DNA of 64,000 nt from Sphingobacterium endophyticum (GCF_009733535.1 NZ_SMMI01000003.1:558001-622000), one strand, 5' to 3'; shown: positions 36,568 through 44,256, counted from the first letter of the stretch. Notes: generated by a model from the sequence alone, not told the origin. A program made the numbers and translations.

Positions 36568-37365
36568 CTATACTGTTACAGTTTGCTTGTTCTCTTTTAA
36601 TAACCCATTTTTTTCTAGAATCTCTCTCGCAAGATTCAAGTAATTGATCGCTCCTTTGCAGGATGCATCATGCATAATAACCGATATACCAAAGCTTGGC
36701 GCCTCGCTCAATCGTGTATTACGCTGAATAATGGTCTCAAATACTAAATCATGGAAATGCGTACGAACTTCTTCTACAACTTGATTTGACAACCTTAAAC
36801 GGACATCATACATCGTTAATAAAATACCTTCTATTTCCAGCTCTGTATTTAATCTATTTTGAACTATTTTGATTGTGTTCAATAACTTTCCTAATCCTTC
36901 TAACGCAAAATATTCACATTGAACCGGAATGATCACTGAATCAGATGCCGTCAAGGCATTGATGGTAATCAAACCCAACGAAGGTGAACAGTCAATGATG
37001 ATAAAGTCATAATCATCCTTTACCTCATCCAAAAGACGTTTCATTTTATATTCACGCTCTTCTAAATTGATCATTTCAATTTCTGCACCAACCAAGTCGA
37101 TATGGGCAGGCAATAAATCAAGATTAGGAGTGTCTGTTTGTTGGATCGCTTCTTTTGCTGTTATATCATTTACCAAACATTCATAAATGCTGTTTTTGAT
37201 TGCGCGAGGATCAAAACCAATACCCGAAGTTGAGTTTGCCTGTGGATCTGCATCCACCAACAAAGTCTTATACTCTAACACAGCTAAACTCGCAGCAAGA
37301 TTGATGGAGGTGGTTGTTTTACCAACTCCTCCTTTTTGATTGGCTATGGCAATAATCTTTCCCAT
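36568..37365 (-). CDS. parA: Chromosome-partitioning ATPase ParA/Soj
   Basis: A 265-residue Walker-type ATPase. The deviant Walker A is KGGVGKTTTSINL near the N-terminus, followed by LLVDADPQANST and IIIDCSPSLGL. No N-terminal DNA-binding extension, so it is the short chromosomal (Soj) type. Heads the five-gene operon; divergent from the FMN reductase gene. Presence of parAB usually means the chromosomal origin is not very far away, but no dnaA or gidAB gene is in the window. Confidence 0.95.
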   Translation of the reverse strand: MGKIIAIANQKGGVGKTTTSINLAASLAVLEYKTLLVDADPQANSTSGIGFDPRAIKNSIYECLVNDITAKEAIQQTDTPNLDLLPAHIDLVGAEIEMINLEEREYKMKRLLDEVKDDYDFIIIDCSPSLGLITINALTASDSVIIPVQCEYFALEGLGKLLNTIKIVQNRLNTELEIEGILLTMYDVRLRLSNQVVEEVRTHFHDLVFETIIQRNTRLSEAPSFGISVIMHDASCKGAINYLNLAREILEKNGLLKENKQTVTV

Positions 37366-37579
37366 TGTGATTCCTCAATTTTTGAAAATAATTCAAATTG
37401 GCACTTCTCCACTTCGATTTGCAAATTAACATACCTTAATGATATTAGATACTTAAATGATGTTAAATTTGTTAATTTTGCTGTGAAACTAGTTCTACCA
37501 ACTTAGGATGCTAAGATACGAAAAATAGATTTAGGTATTTACACCGAACGCTATTGCTTTTTACATGTAACAACTTACG

Positions 37580-38101
37580 ATGAATTTAATTATCTCAGGC
37601 ACAAATAGAAAACACTCCAACTCCATAAAAGTTGCAAAATTTTATCAAAAGGAATTGTCAAAAAGAGGCGAAGAATTTGAAATTCTTTCTCTTGAAGATC
37701 TGCCTGAAAATATCATTGCAACTGACCTTTACGGAAAGAGAAGTGAAGCATTTGCAGAGATTCAACAAAAAGTTTCCGAAGCTAAAAAATTTGTGTTCAT
37801 TATCCCTGAATATAACGGCAGCTATCCTGGTGTGCTGAAAATTTTTATTGATGCCTGCTCTTTTCCTGCTTCATTCTTCCATAAAAAAGCAGCTCTAGTC
37901 GGTGTATCCACTGGAAAATATGGGAATATCCGAGGCGTGGACCATTTTACTGGGGTATGTAATTACATGCGAATGCATGTACTCCCTCTTAAAATCCATA
38001 TCCCTTTGATTCAAAACGAATTAAACAATGAACATGAATTCCATGACCCCATTTCCCTTAAATTCATCATGGAGCAAATAGAGGAAATTGTCAGATTCTA
38101 A
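37580..38101 (+). CDS. NADPH-dependent FMN reductase family protein
   Basis: A 173-residue flavodoxin-fold protein. LIISGTNRKHSNSIKVA is the FMN phosphate-binding loop, and VFIIPEYNGSYPGVLKIFID is the family signature around the flavin. Relatives reduce quinones, azo dyes, chromate or supply FMNH2 to monooxygenases; the substrate here is unknown. The gene stands alone, divergent from parA. Confidence 0.9.
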   Translation: MNLIISGTNRKHSNSIKVAKFYQKELSKRGEEFEILSLEDLPENIIATDLYGKRSEAFAEIQQKVSEAKKFVFIIPEYNGSYPGVLKIFIDACSFPASFFHKKAALVGVSTGKYGNIRGVDHFTGVCNYMRMHVLPLKIHIPLIQNELNNEHEFHDPISLKFIMEQIEEIVRF

Positions 38102-38195
38102 TTGCTGTCTTTCTAAACATTCCTTTTGTCAAAATTTCTTTATTAACTCGTATTCTTCTTGTGAATTAAGAATGATGTTGATTTTTATGTCTACA

Positions 38196-38213
38196 TTTAA
38201 ACTTGAGTTTAAA
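38196..38213. promoter_or_regulatory. Palindrome upstream of the DUF1080 lipoprotein
   Basis: TTTAAACT-TG-AGTTTAAA is a perfect 8-bp inverted repeat, 21 nt before the start codon; candidate operator by position only. Confidence 0.3.
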
Positions 38214-38233
38214 TTAAAATCAATCTTTACCGC

Positions 38234-38950
38234 ATGTCAATCAGATTTATTACCTCGTTAGCAATTTTTCTTTCAATAGCATTTACTTCATGTAACCATG
38301 ATAATTCAGATTCCAATAAAACCTCGTCAGAAGGTTCTGATGTCTTTTTCAATGGAAAGGACTTATCGGGTTGGCATATTTACAATCGTGGAAACGACGA
38401 ATCTAAATGGAAAATTGTCGATGGCGAATTAATTTGTGACCCCAAAGGAACAGGGCAATTTGGAGATATCATCAGCGATAAAGAATACGAAAATTTTGAA
38501 TTGGACTTTGAATGGAAAGTCAAAAAAGGAGGAAACAGCGGCGTATTTATCAATGTTAAAGAAGATACAGCCTATGCAGCTACTTTCGCAACTGGATTAG
38601 AAATGCAATTATTAGACAATGCCAACGCCGAACAAAGGCACAAAATAGACTCTACGCATTGGGCAGGATGTCTATATTCGGTGGAATGTATCGGTAGTAA
38701 TTCTAAACCAAATCCTTTCGGAGAATGGAACAAAGGTAAAATCAAACAGGATAACGGTCAGGTAACGTTTTGGTTAAATGATAAAATAACTTTTCAGGAC
38801 AGCATTAATACACCTGCCTTCAAACAAAAAATTGCAAATAGCAATATGAAAAACTACCCTGCTTTTGCTACATACCCTAAAGGTAAAATCGCATTTCAAA
38901 ATCACACCGACTCAGTTGGGTTTAGGAATATCACAATAAAGGAGCTTTAA
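38234..38950 (+). CDS. DUF1080 (3-keto-disaccharide hydrolase-like) lipoprotein
   Basis: A 238-residue exported lipoprotein (lipobox FTSC, Cys20). The remainder is one DUF1080 concanavalin-like domain: FFNGKDLSGWHIYN, WKIVDGELICDPKGTG, FELDFEWKVKKGGNSGVFI and the last strand IAFQNHTDSVGFRNITIKEL. Some relatives hydrolyse 3-keto-glycosides in concert with GMC/GFO oxidoreductases and TIM-barrel isomerases; none of these is adjacent, though a lipoprotein isomerase is encoded at 19899-20774. Periplasmic or outer-membrane attached. Confidence 0.9.
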   Translation: MSIRFITSLAIFLSIAFTSCNHDNSDSNKTSSEGSDVFFNGKDLSGWHIYNRGNDESKWKIVDGELICDPKGTGQFGDIISDKEYENFELDFEWKVKKGGNSGVFINVKEDTAYAATFATGLEMQLLDNANAEQRHKIDSTHWAGCLYSVECIGSNSKPNPFGEWNKGKIKQDNGQVTFWLNDKITFQDSINTPAFKQKIANSNMKNYPAFATYPKGKIAFQNHTDSVGFRNITIKEL

Positions 38951-39282
38951 GCCTCCTCATTCTTTTCCAATACAACAGAGCAAACCCTAAGAATAATTAA
39001 ATGGGGAATTTATTCCCTTTTGACCTTTACTTAATAATCTGTTTGATTAATATTTAATTATGCTAATTTTTCTCTTAAATTATATATTATTTATTATAAT
39101 TTAATATTTGCTCTTTTTGTGTTGTAATTTTTTTTAACACTTAATGAATTTTTTTAAAAATTATTAATCAAAATGCAACTTGCAATTACTTTAATAGTAT
39201 ATTTGTTTATCACTAACTTGTTTTCTATTATGGTAATTAATAATCCGAGATATATTCTTAGACCATTTAAATATTGCGCAAA
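38951..39282. other. AT-rich gap before the glycosyltransferase, no gene seen
   Basis: Contains a weak hairpin (GGGAA-TTTA-TTCCC, 39004-39017, then TTTT) that may end the DUF1080 transcript, and long A/T runs. It marks the switch from ordinary composition to the AT-rich 39-43 kb stretch. Confidence 0.4.
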
Positions 39283-40149
39283 ATGAAGATTTCTGTTGCA
39301 ATGTGCACCTATAACGGTGAAAAATACCTGAAAGATCAAATTGAAAGTATATTAAATCAATCATCGCCAGTCGATGAAATTATCATTTGTGATGATCGAT
39401 CTAAAGACGGCACCAAAGATATTCTTGAGTATTATAAATCAATTCATCCGGAATTATTTAATATATCATACAATGAGACTTCATTAAAGACGGTTAAGAA
39501 TTTTGAAAAAGCTATCCTCAAAACATCAGGGGACATCATCTTTCTTTCTGACCAGGATGACATCTGGAAAGTTGATAAGGTGAAAATTATACTGGATATA
39601 TTTTCAAAAAATGAAGATGCTAAAATGATCTTTACAGATGGAGATCTAATTGATGCCAGCAACAAATTATTAGACCATTCATTGTTTGAAAAATGGGATT
39701 TCCCAAAAAGCAAGCAAAAACAATGGAAAAACAACAAAATCGCCATTATTAATCTTATTAATTGGAATAATAAAATCACCGGTGCAACAGTGAGTTTCCG
39801 GAAAGATTTAATTAACAAATTTGTCCCTATAAATCCTCCGTGTGATTTCTGGCATGATGCCTGGATCGGGATACACGCAGCAAGAGAAAACGGACTCTTT
39901 GTTTTCCCAGAAAAATTAATCCAATACCGGATTCACAGCGAACAGCAAGTCGGATTATCCAAAAAATCAAAAAATCCTGACAAAGAATTGGATTGTAAAT
40001 TATTGAAAAAACAATATTCAGATTACCTAAAAAAAGAGTTCTCAGATTATTTCCCATATTTTGATCATGGAAAGCACTCTGTTATTAAAAAAGTAAAGAA
40101 CAAGATTGTAGAGTTCAAAAACTTCTTTCAGAACGCAAAAAGCACGTAA
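39283..40149 (+). CDS. Family 2 glycosyltransferase
   Basis: A 288-residue GT-A fold sugar transferase, cytosolic or membrane-associated. MKISVAMCTYNGEKYLKDQI is the start of the nucleotide-sugar domain; the conserved Asp pairs are in IICDDRSKDGT and FLSDQDDIWK, and WHDAWIGI is the later acceptor-side motif, as in rhamnosyl/galactosyl transferases of surface polysaccharides. The frame extends three codons up to a TTG (39274), but the ATG is preferred. It is isolated: no other polysaccharide gene is next to it, and it is more AT-rich than the core genes, hinting at transfer. Confidence 0.88.
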   Translation: MKISVAMCTYNGEKYLKDQIESILNQSSPVDEIIICDDRSKDGTKDILEYYKSIHPELFNISYNETSLKTVKNFEKAILKTSGDIIFLSDQDDIWKVDKVKIILDIFSKNEDAKMIFTDGDLIDASNKLLDHSLFEKWDFPKSKQKQWKNNKIAIINLINWNNKITGATVSFRKDLINKFVPINPPCDFWHDAWIGIHAARENGLFVFPEKLIQYRIHSEQQVGLSKKSKNPDKELDCKLLKKQYSDYLKKEFSDYFPYFDHGKHSVIKKVKNKIVEFKNFFQNAKST

Positions 40150-40152
40150 TAT

Positions 40153-40178
40153 AAAAGCATCAAGAGATTGATGCTTTT
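40153..40178 (+). terminator. Terminator of the glycosyltransferase gene
   Basis: An 11-bp perfect stem AAAAGCATCAA / TTGATGCTTTT with a GAGA loop and T-run. The same core (GCATCAA/TTGATGC) recurs at 42881-42908 and, altered, three times in the tRNA array. Confidence 0.92.
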
Positions 40179-40383
40179 TTTGTTTATCATTCCTAATAAG
40201 CTGTCTAAAATTCACTTTGTAAATCCGAATTAATAAAAGTTTAATTGAATGTTCATTAACGACCATTTTTTGTTCAATTACGAACACAACCAGATAGCTA
40301 ATATTTCTTAACTTATTGGTTTTTATTATTTTAAGACATTGGTTTAGTCTTTGCGTAGCATCTTTTAATCAGTAATCAATTTT

Positions 40384-42780
40384 ATGAATTCATTAAAATT
40401 AATATTAAGAAGATGGAGGAGTCGACCTTCATTCTTCTGTTTAGGGGTATTAGGATTAGGAGTTTCTTTCTCTGTTCTAATATTGGTCCTTTCATACATT
40501 CAATTTGAATTGAATTTTGATAAATATATTCCCAAAAATGAAAATATTTATTTAGTAAGTAGAGAAAATAAGATGAATACCTATTTGGATCACACCAACT
40601 TAGGGAAAACATTGGAGCATGAGATTCCCGGAATTAAAGCATCTGCAACCTTGTGGATAGATCAAAAAGGATACTATGCAGATAATACAGAAATTTTCAA
40701 TGAGAGGTACTTATCAGTTTCACAGGATTTTTTTAAAGTATTTAATTGGCCATTAAAAGGAGGTAATTATCCAGTTGAAACAGATAAAAATGACATATTT
40801 ATTTCTGAAGATGCTGCTATAAGACATTTTGGAAAAACTGATGTCGTTGGAATGCGGTTAAAATCAAAGGATGCACTGAATGAAGAAGATATTTATACTG
40901 TTAAAGGAATCTTTAAAAATCTACCAAAAAATTCAAGTATAAAAGCTGATGTTATAATTAGTGACGATAAAACAACTCCGGATTTCAATGGAACAGAGAC
41001 AGAATTTAGAATTTCATATAACTGGCTATTAATAGATAATAATACAGGTCTAAATCAAATTGAAAAAAGGTTAAACAGTTATGGAGATAAAATAAGTAAA
41101 CAAGAAAAGCAGAAATTTAAACTAGTAAACTTATCAGATTTACATTTTAGTGATGATAAATTGCTACAAAAAGATTTTAATACAACATCCCCTAAAATAT
41201 TGTATTTACTCATTGTTATTTCCCTGTTTATATTAATAATTGCATCCATTAACTATATTAATTTATCCATAGCAAAATCATCTAGTCAAATAAAAGAATT
41301 TGGCGTTCGTAAAACTTTTGGAGCATCTAAATTAAGCCTCATTAAACAATCTTTTTTCGAAACAAGCATTCATTTATTCGTTTCAATGTTAATTGCAATT
41401 TTTATTGCAGTATTAACTTTCCCATATTTTACAAAATATCTAAAAATTGAAATCAATATCGAACATCTGCTTGATGTCAAATCAATAGTTGTTCTAATTG
41501 GCATTTCCATTATTATCGTCATTTTATGTGGAATATTTCCTGTGTTACAGTTGCTAAATAAAAATGCAGAACAGCTATTAAGAAGGAATAATTTTAACTT
41601 GGATATTAATTTTAATATTAAGAATGCCTTGATCATTGTCCAATTCTGTATTTCAATATTCTTAATAATATTTTCCATTGGAATTCATAATCAAGTAAAG
41701 TTATTAACGAACAGGCCTTTGGGATTTGATAAAGAGCAATTGCTAATTTTGCCAAATGTTCAATTAAGGGAAAGATATCAACCTTTTAAAAATGAACTCA
41801 AGAATATACCGGGGATTATTTCTGTAGCAGGATCATCAATGGGTATAGGGATAACAGAGGACAAAAATAAAATTGATAGCATAACTACTTCTCAAACAAT
41901 TATTGCAGATTTCGATTTTATCCAAACATTAGGTATAAAATTATTGGAAGGAAAGAATTTTGATGCGAACAGCCAACATCATAGAGTGTACAATATGGAA
42001 TATATGTTGTATGATCCTGAACATGAAGATGAATTTATAAGGAAGGCTAGAGCGAGACCAATTATCGTTTCCAAGAATTTAATTGATCATTATAACATAA
42101 AAGATCCTATCGGGAAGATCCACATAAACAGCAATGGAAATCCTGTTGGAACAATAATAGGTGTTGTCGATGACTTTGAATTCGGATCTCAGCGAGATAA
42201 GAATTCCATAAAAGTGATTTTTGGAGATTATAGCTTTTATTTCGGCGGATATGTTATTTTAAAAATAGCAAACAATCAGATTTCAAATACTCTTAGCAAG
42301 GTTGAGAAGGTTTGGAAACAGAAAATCTCAGAAAAACAATTTGAATATTCATTTGTCGATGAAAGAATTGACAATTTATATAAGGAAGAGTTGGGGCTAA
42401 GTTGGCTTATTACAGTATTGACATTAATATCTATCATTTTATCTATTGTTGGAGCAATAAGTTTATTGGCAATTACTATTCAACAAAAAACAAAAGAAAT
42501 TGGCATACGAAAAGTGTTAGGTGCTTCAATTTTAAGAATTTTTAGGCTGTTATTACTAAATTCCCTTAAACCCATTTTTATTGCATTGATTATTGCCATT
42601 CCAATTTCTTGGTGGGCTATGAATTTGTGGCTGAATAATTTTGAATATAAGGTATCATTGAATTTTACAGTATTCTTGATTTCTGGTTCTTTTATTATAC
42701 TCCTCACGACGCTTTCAATGTTTATACAAGTCCTTAAAGCAGCAAGAGAAAACCCCATTAATAGCTTGAGAGATGAATAG
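40384..42780 (+). CDS. MacB/FtsX-type ABC transporter permease, no ATPase partner nearby
   Basis: A 798-residue inner-membrane protein. After a first helix (about residues 18-40) comes a MacB-like periplasmic domain, a first FtsX block (about 280-430, with FGVRKTFGASK), then a second periplasmic domain and a second FtsX block (about 670-790, with EIGIRKVLGASI), i.e. the fused two-half layout common in Bacteroidota. Such permeases drive mechanotransmission of lipoproteins, toxins or peptides with a separate ATPase, absent here. The gene is strongly AT-rich and lies between two near-identical terminator hairpins beside the tRNA array, suggesting an inserted segment. Confidence 0.88.
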   Translation: MNSLKLILRRWRSRPSFFCLGVLGLGVSFSVLILVLSYIQFELNFDKYIPKNENIYLVSRENKMNTYLDHTNLGKTLEHEIPGIKASATLWIDQKGYYADNTEIFNERYLSVSQDFFKVFNWPLKGGNYPVETDKNDIFISEDAAIRHFGKTDVVGMRLKSKDALNEEDIYTVKGIFKNLPKNSSIKADVIISDDKTTPDFNGTETEFRISYNWLLIDNNTGLNQIEKRLNSYGDKISKQEKQKFKLVNLSDLHFSDDKLLQKDFNTTSPKILYLLIVISLFILIIASINYINLSIAKSSSQIKEFGVRKTFGASKLSLIKQSFFETSIHLFVSMLIAIFIAVLTFPYFTKYLKIEINIEHLLDVKSIVVLIGISIIIVILCGIFPVLQLLNKNAEQLLRRNNFNLDINFNIKNALIIVQFCISIFLIIFSIGIHNQVKLLTNRPLGFDKEQLLILPNVQLRERYQPFKNELKNIPGIISVAGSSMGIGITEDKNKIDSITTSQTIIADFDFIQTLGIKLLEGKNFDANSQHHRVYNMEYMLYDPEHEDEFIRKARARPIIVSKNLIDHYNIKDPIGKIHINSNGNPVGTIIGVVDDFEFGSQRDKNSIKVIFGDYSFYFGGYVILKIANNQISNTLSKVEKVWKQKISEKQFEYSFVDERIDNLYKEELGLSWLITVLTLISIILSIVGAISLLAITIQQKTKEIGIRKVLGASILRIFRLLLLNSLKPIFIALIIAIPISWWAMNLWLNNFEYKVSLNFTVFLISGSFIILLTTLSMFIQVLKAARENPINSLRDE

Positions 42781-42845
42781 TTCATTAATAGTTAGTTGGT
42801 GAACCTGTTAAGGATAAAAGGAAGTAGATAGAATTTTTGCCCCGC

Positions 42846-42879
42846 ATTTAGTCGGAATCCTAAGAACTAGTTTAACTCC
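42846..42879 (-). pseudogene. Decayed tRNA-like remnant
   Basis: Read on the plus strand, TTTAGTCGGAATCCTAAGAA followed by CTAGTTTAACTCC aligns loosely with the anticodon-arm to acceptor part of the tRNA-like units at 42916, 43273 and 43397, with several gaps. No T-arm remains. Judged by eye. Confidence 0.4.
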
Positions 42880-42880
42880 A

Positions 42881-42908
42881 AAAAAAGCATCAATAATTGA
42901 TGCTTTTT
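42881..42908. terminator. Bidirectional terminator at the end of the tRNA array
   Basis: AAAAAAGCATCA / TGATGCTTTTTT with a short A/T loop. It can end both the FtsX gene (+) and the tRNA/nuclease transcript (-). Confidence 0.88.
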
Positions 42909-42915
42909 TCGGTAT

Positions 42916-42998
42916 TGGAGGCTACTGGATTCGAACCAGTGACCACTTCCGACTTTTAGTCGGAATGCTCCTAACCAGCTGAGCTAATCAATTTCTCC
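42916..42998 (-). pseudogene. Degenerate tRNA-like unit fused to the nuclease gene end
   Basis: Minus strand: an intact T-arm (CACTGGTTCGAATCCAGT), a tRNA-Val-like 3' acceptor (AGCCTCCA) and D-arm (AGCTCAGCTGGTTAG). The 5' acceptor GGAGAAA does not pair with AGCCTCC beyond four bases, and about 6 extra nt precede the D-arm. The anticodon arm is replaced by the 19-nt palindrome TTCCGACTAAAAGTCGGAA, longer than the canonical 17 nt; a forced fold would show AAA as anticodon, which bacteria do not normally use. Its 5' half is the 3' end of the GIY-YIG coding sequence. Confidence 0.65.
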
Positions 42999-43219
42999 AA
43001 TAAGTTTTTACTTTTCCAATTCTTGATCTGTCTTTCCCTTTTCATGGCCTCTAACTTATCTTTATAATATTCTTTGTAAACGAGTTTCCAATCATTTGCC
43101 CTATTAGTAAAACCCTTACTTTTTGAATTATGTCTACGTAACCTATCTGAAATGTTCTTTGTTAATCCAATATAATACTGGTCTAATTGAGCGGAATATA
43201 ATATGTATACAAAATACAT
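42971..43219 (-). CDS. Small GIY-YIG nuclease in the tRNA array
   Basis: An 82-residue protein consisting of one GIY-YIG domain: YFVYILYSAQLDQYYIGLTK gives the two Tyr motifs, DRLRRHN the catalytic Arg, and KRERQIKNWKS the metal-binding Glu. The open frame continues upstream through the neighbouring tRNA-like unit, but the ATG at 43219 starts exactly at the domain. The last five codons (SSAG and stop) are the D-arm sequence AGCTCAGCTGGTTAG of the adjoining tRNA-like unit. Similar small nucleases (UPF0213/YhbQ-like) are abundant near tRNA genes in Bacteroidota. Role unknown; homing-like mobility is an inference. Confidence 0.82.
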   Translation of the reverse strand: MYFVYILYSAQLDQYYIGLTKNISDRLRRHNSKSKGFTNRANDWKLVYKEYYKDKLEAMKRERQIKNWKSKNLLEKLISSAG

Positions 43220-43234
43220 AAGATCAATATATGC

Positions 43235-43265
43235 AAAAAAGCACCAATTCCTTGATGCTTTTCTT
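43235..43265. repeat. Array spacer hairpin, copy 1
   Basis: AAAAAAGCACCAATTCCTTG followed by ATGCTTTTC: an imperfect stem (AAAAGCA.CAA / TTG.TGCTTTT) related to the terminators at 40153 and 42881. Identical copies at 43358 and 43501 mark a tandem unit of about 124 nt. Confidence 0.6.
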
Positions 43266-43272
43266 TCGGTAG

Positions 43273-43348
43273 TGGAGGCTACTGCATTCGAACCAGTGAC
43301 CACTTCCGACTTTTAGTCGGAATGCTCCTAACCAGCTGAGCCCACAAT
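43273..43348 (-). pseudogene. Degenerate tRNA-like unit, copy 2
   Basis: Same palindromic anticodon arm (TTCCGACTAAAAGTCGGAA) and AGCCTCCA 3' end. The T-stem is broken by a C-to-G change (GAATGCAGT), and the 5' acceptor is replaced by TGATTGTGG, which cannot pair with AGCCTCC. Not expected to be charged. Confidence 0.65.
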
Positions 43349-43357
43349 CAAATCCTA

Positions 43358-43387
43358 TAAAAAAGCACCAATTCCTTGATGCTTTTC
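43358..43387. repeat. Array spacer hairpin, copy 2
   Basis: Same AAAAAAGCACCAATTCCTTG...GCTTTTCC spacer as at 43235, preceding the tRNA-like unit by 10 nt. Confidence 0.6.
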
Positions 43388-43396
43388 CTTTGGTAG

Positions 43397-43472
43397 TGGA
43401 GGCTACAGGATTCGAACCTGTGACCACTTCCGACTTTTAGTCGGAATGCTCAAAACCAGCTGAGCCCACAAT
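43397..43472 (-). pseudogene. Degenerate tRNA-like unit, copy 3
   Basis: T-arm (CACAGGTTCGAATCCTGT) and 3' acceptor are identical to the intact tRNA-Val at 43539, showing recent duplication, but the anticodon arm is the 19-nt palindrome and the 5' acceptor is replaced by TGATTGTGG, as in copy 2. Confidence 0.65.
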
Positions 43473-43482
43473 CAAAACCTAT

Positions 43483-43529
43483 AAAAAAAGCACCAAAAAC
43501 AAAAAAGCACCAATTCCTTGATGCTTTTC
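43483..43529. repeat. Array spacer hairpin, copy 3 with a partial duplicate
   Basis: A truncated copy (AAAAAAAGCACCAAAAAC, 43483-43500) stands directly before a full spacer copy (43501-43529), explaining the 142-nt rather than 124-nt step to the next unit. Confidence 0.55.
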
Positions 43530-43538
43530 CTTTGGTAG

Positions 43539-43613
43539 TGGAGGCTACAGGATTCGAACCTGTGACCCTCTGCTTGTAAGGCAGATGCTCTGAACCAGCT
43601 GAGCTAAGCCTCC
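43539..43613 (-). tRNA. tRNA-Val (anticodon TAC), copy A
   Basis: 75 nt, CCA not encoded. Acceptor GGAGGCT / AGCCTCC pairs fully, D-arm GCTCAGCTGGTTCAGAGC, anticodon arm TCTGC-CTTACAA-GCAGA with anticodon TAC, T-arm ACAGG-TTCGAAT-CCTGT and discriminator A. Confidence 0.92.
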
Positions 43614-43625
43614 TTTTACTGTTGG

Positions 43626-43700
43626 TGGAGAATACTGGATTCGAACCAGTGACCCTCTGCTTGTAAGGCAGATGCTCTGAACCAGCTGAGCTAATTCTCC
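43626..43700 (-). tRNA. tRNA-Val (anticodon TAC), copy B
   Basis: 75 nt, CCA not encoded. Acceptor GGAGAAT / ATTCTCC, the same D and anticodon arms as copy A, T-arm ACTGG-TTCGAAT-CCAGT. It differs from copy A only in compensated acceptor and T-stem pairs, so both appear functional. First intact gene after the array promoter. Confidence 0.92.
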
Positions 43701-43710
43701 TTATTTTCTT

Positions 43711-43750
43711 TGTGACCACTTCCGACTTAATGTCGGAATGCTCTGAACGA
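43711..43750 (-). pseudogene. Partial tRNA-like fragment in the array leader
   Basis: Minus strand CAGAGCATTCCGACATTAAG plus TCGGAAGTGGTCACA: the D-arm end, palindromic anticodon arm and variable region of the degenerate units, with loop CATTAAG. The rest of the tRNA is missing. It lies between promoter and first tRNA, so it would be transcribed as a leader hairpin. Confidence 0.55.
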
Positions 43751-43784
43751 ACCGAACTTTGATCCTTTTCGCTGTTGCGGTGTG

Positions 43785-43814
43785 CAAATATAGGTGTAAA
43801 TTCTGATTTACAAA
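43785..43814 (-). promoter_or_regulatory. Promoter of the tRNA-Val array
   Basis: Minus strand TTTG (43811-43814), an 18-nt spacer and TATATTTG (43785-43792), an exact match to the Bacteroidota consensus, pointing at the tRNA genes. Confidence 0.7.
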
Positions 43815-43932
43815 ATATTTTACACATATTTTTTGACCCTACTCCGTCAATCAATTCAGTGCCAAATATTTAATTTATATAAAAATAAGATTTTTGGACT
43901 AAAAACAAACCCAATAGTCCTTTAATAACGAT

Positions 43933-44256
43933 TTATTGAAAATAAGAATAGATCCTTTCCATATAATAAGCCTCATCTAAGGACCTTAGCAATTCCGACA
44001 ATTCGAAGCGATCAAATGAAAAATTAATGCCGGGATATGGACTACTAAGTACCATTCTTTGCCTGCCATCAGGAAATGAAATAGGCTCAGTTTCCTTGTA
44101 AATATCTTTGACGATGGATCTAAATGCAATGAAATCTGCTTTGCTGAAATTAATCATAAGGTTATTGAAACAAAGATGAATCATTTCGTGATCATCAGGC
44201 ATGCTAATGAAGCCTAGCTCACTTTTGGAAAGAATTTTTAGGCGGCAACTATTCAT
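43933..44256 (-). CDS. Conserved-looking small hypothetical protein
   Basis: A 107-residue soluble protein (MNSCRLKILSKSELGF...) with no signal peptide. HLCFNNLMINFSKADFIAFRSIVKDI recalls the small DUF6686-type Bacteroidota proteins, but I am not sure of that. It lies upstream of the tRNA promoter, in the same direction, with an inverted-repeat-rich region behind it. Confidence 0.65.
   Translation of the reverse strand: MNSCRLKILSKSELGFISMPDDHEMIHLCFNNLMINFSKADFIAFRSIVKDIYKETEPISFPDGRQRMVLSSPYPGINFSFDRFELSELLRSLDEAYYMERIYSYFQ

Noticed and set aside
35646..37365. parS site near parAB
   Set aside because: I looked for TGTTTCACGTGAAACA- or GTTCCACGTGGAAC-like palindromes; CACGTG-containing stretches in the window (for example near 14118) are inside genes and not palindromic over the full length.
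41370..41678. 102-residue minus-strand frame inside the FtsX permease gene
   Set aside because: Antisense to a continuous two-FtsX-domain protein; AT-rich DNA readily produces such frames.
43220..43303. N-terminal extension of the GIY-YIG frame (MVTGSNAVAST...)
   Set aside because: The extra 28 residues are translated tRNA T-arm and spacer hairpin; the domain begins at the ATG at 43219.
42916..43700. CRISPR-like repeat array
   Set aside because: The repeats are about 124-142 nt units made of tRNA and hairpin sequence, not short repeats with unique spacers, and no cas genes are present.
43450..43854. 134-residue open frame on the minus strand across the tRNA genes
   Set aside because: It is read-through of repeated tRNA sequence (HLPYKQRVTGSNPVFSTN-type repeats, a classic artefact of antisense or sense tRNA translation) with no protein-like features outside them.
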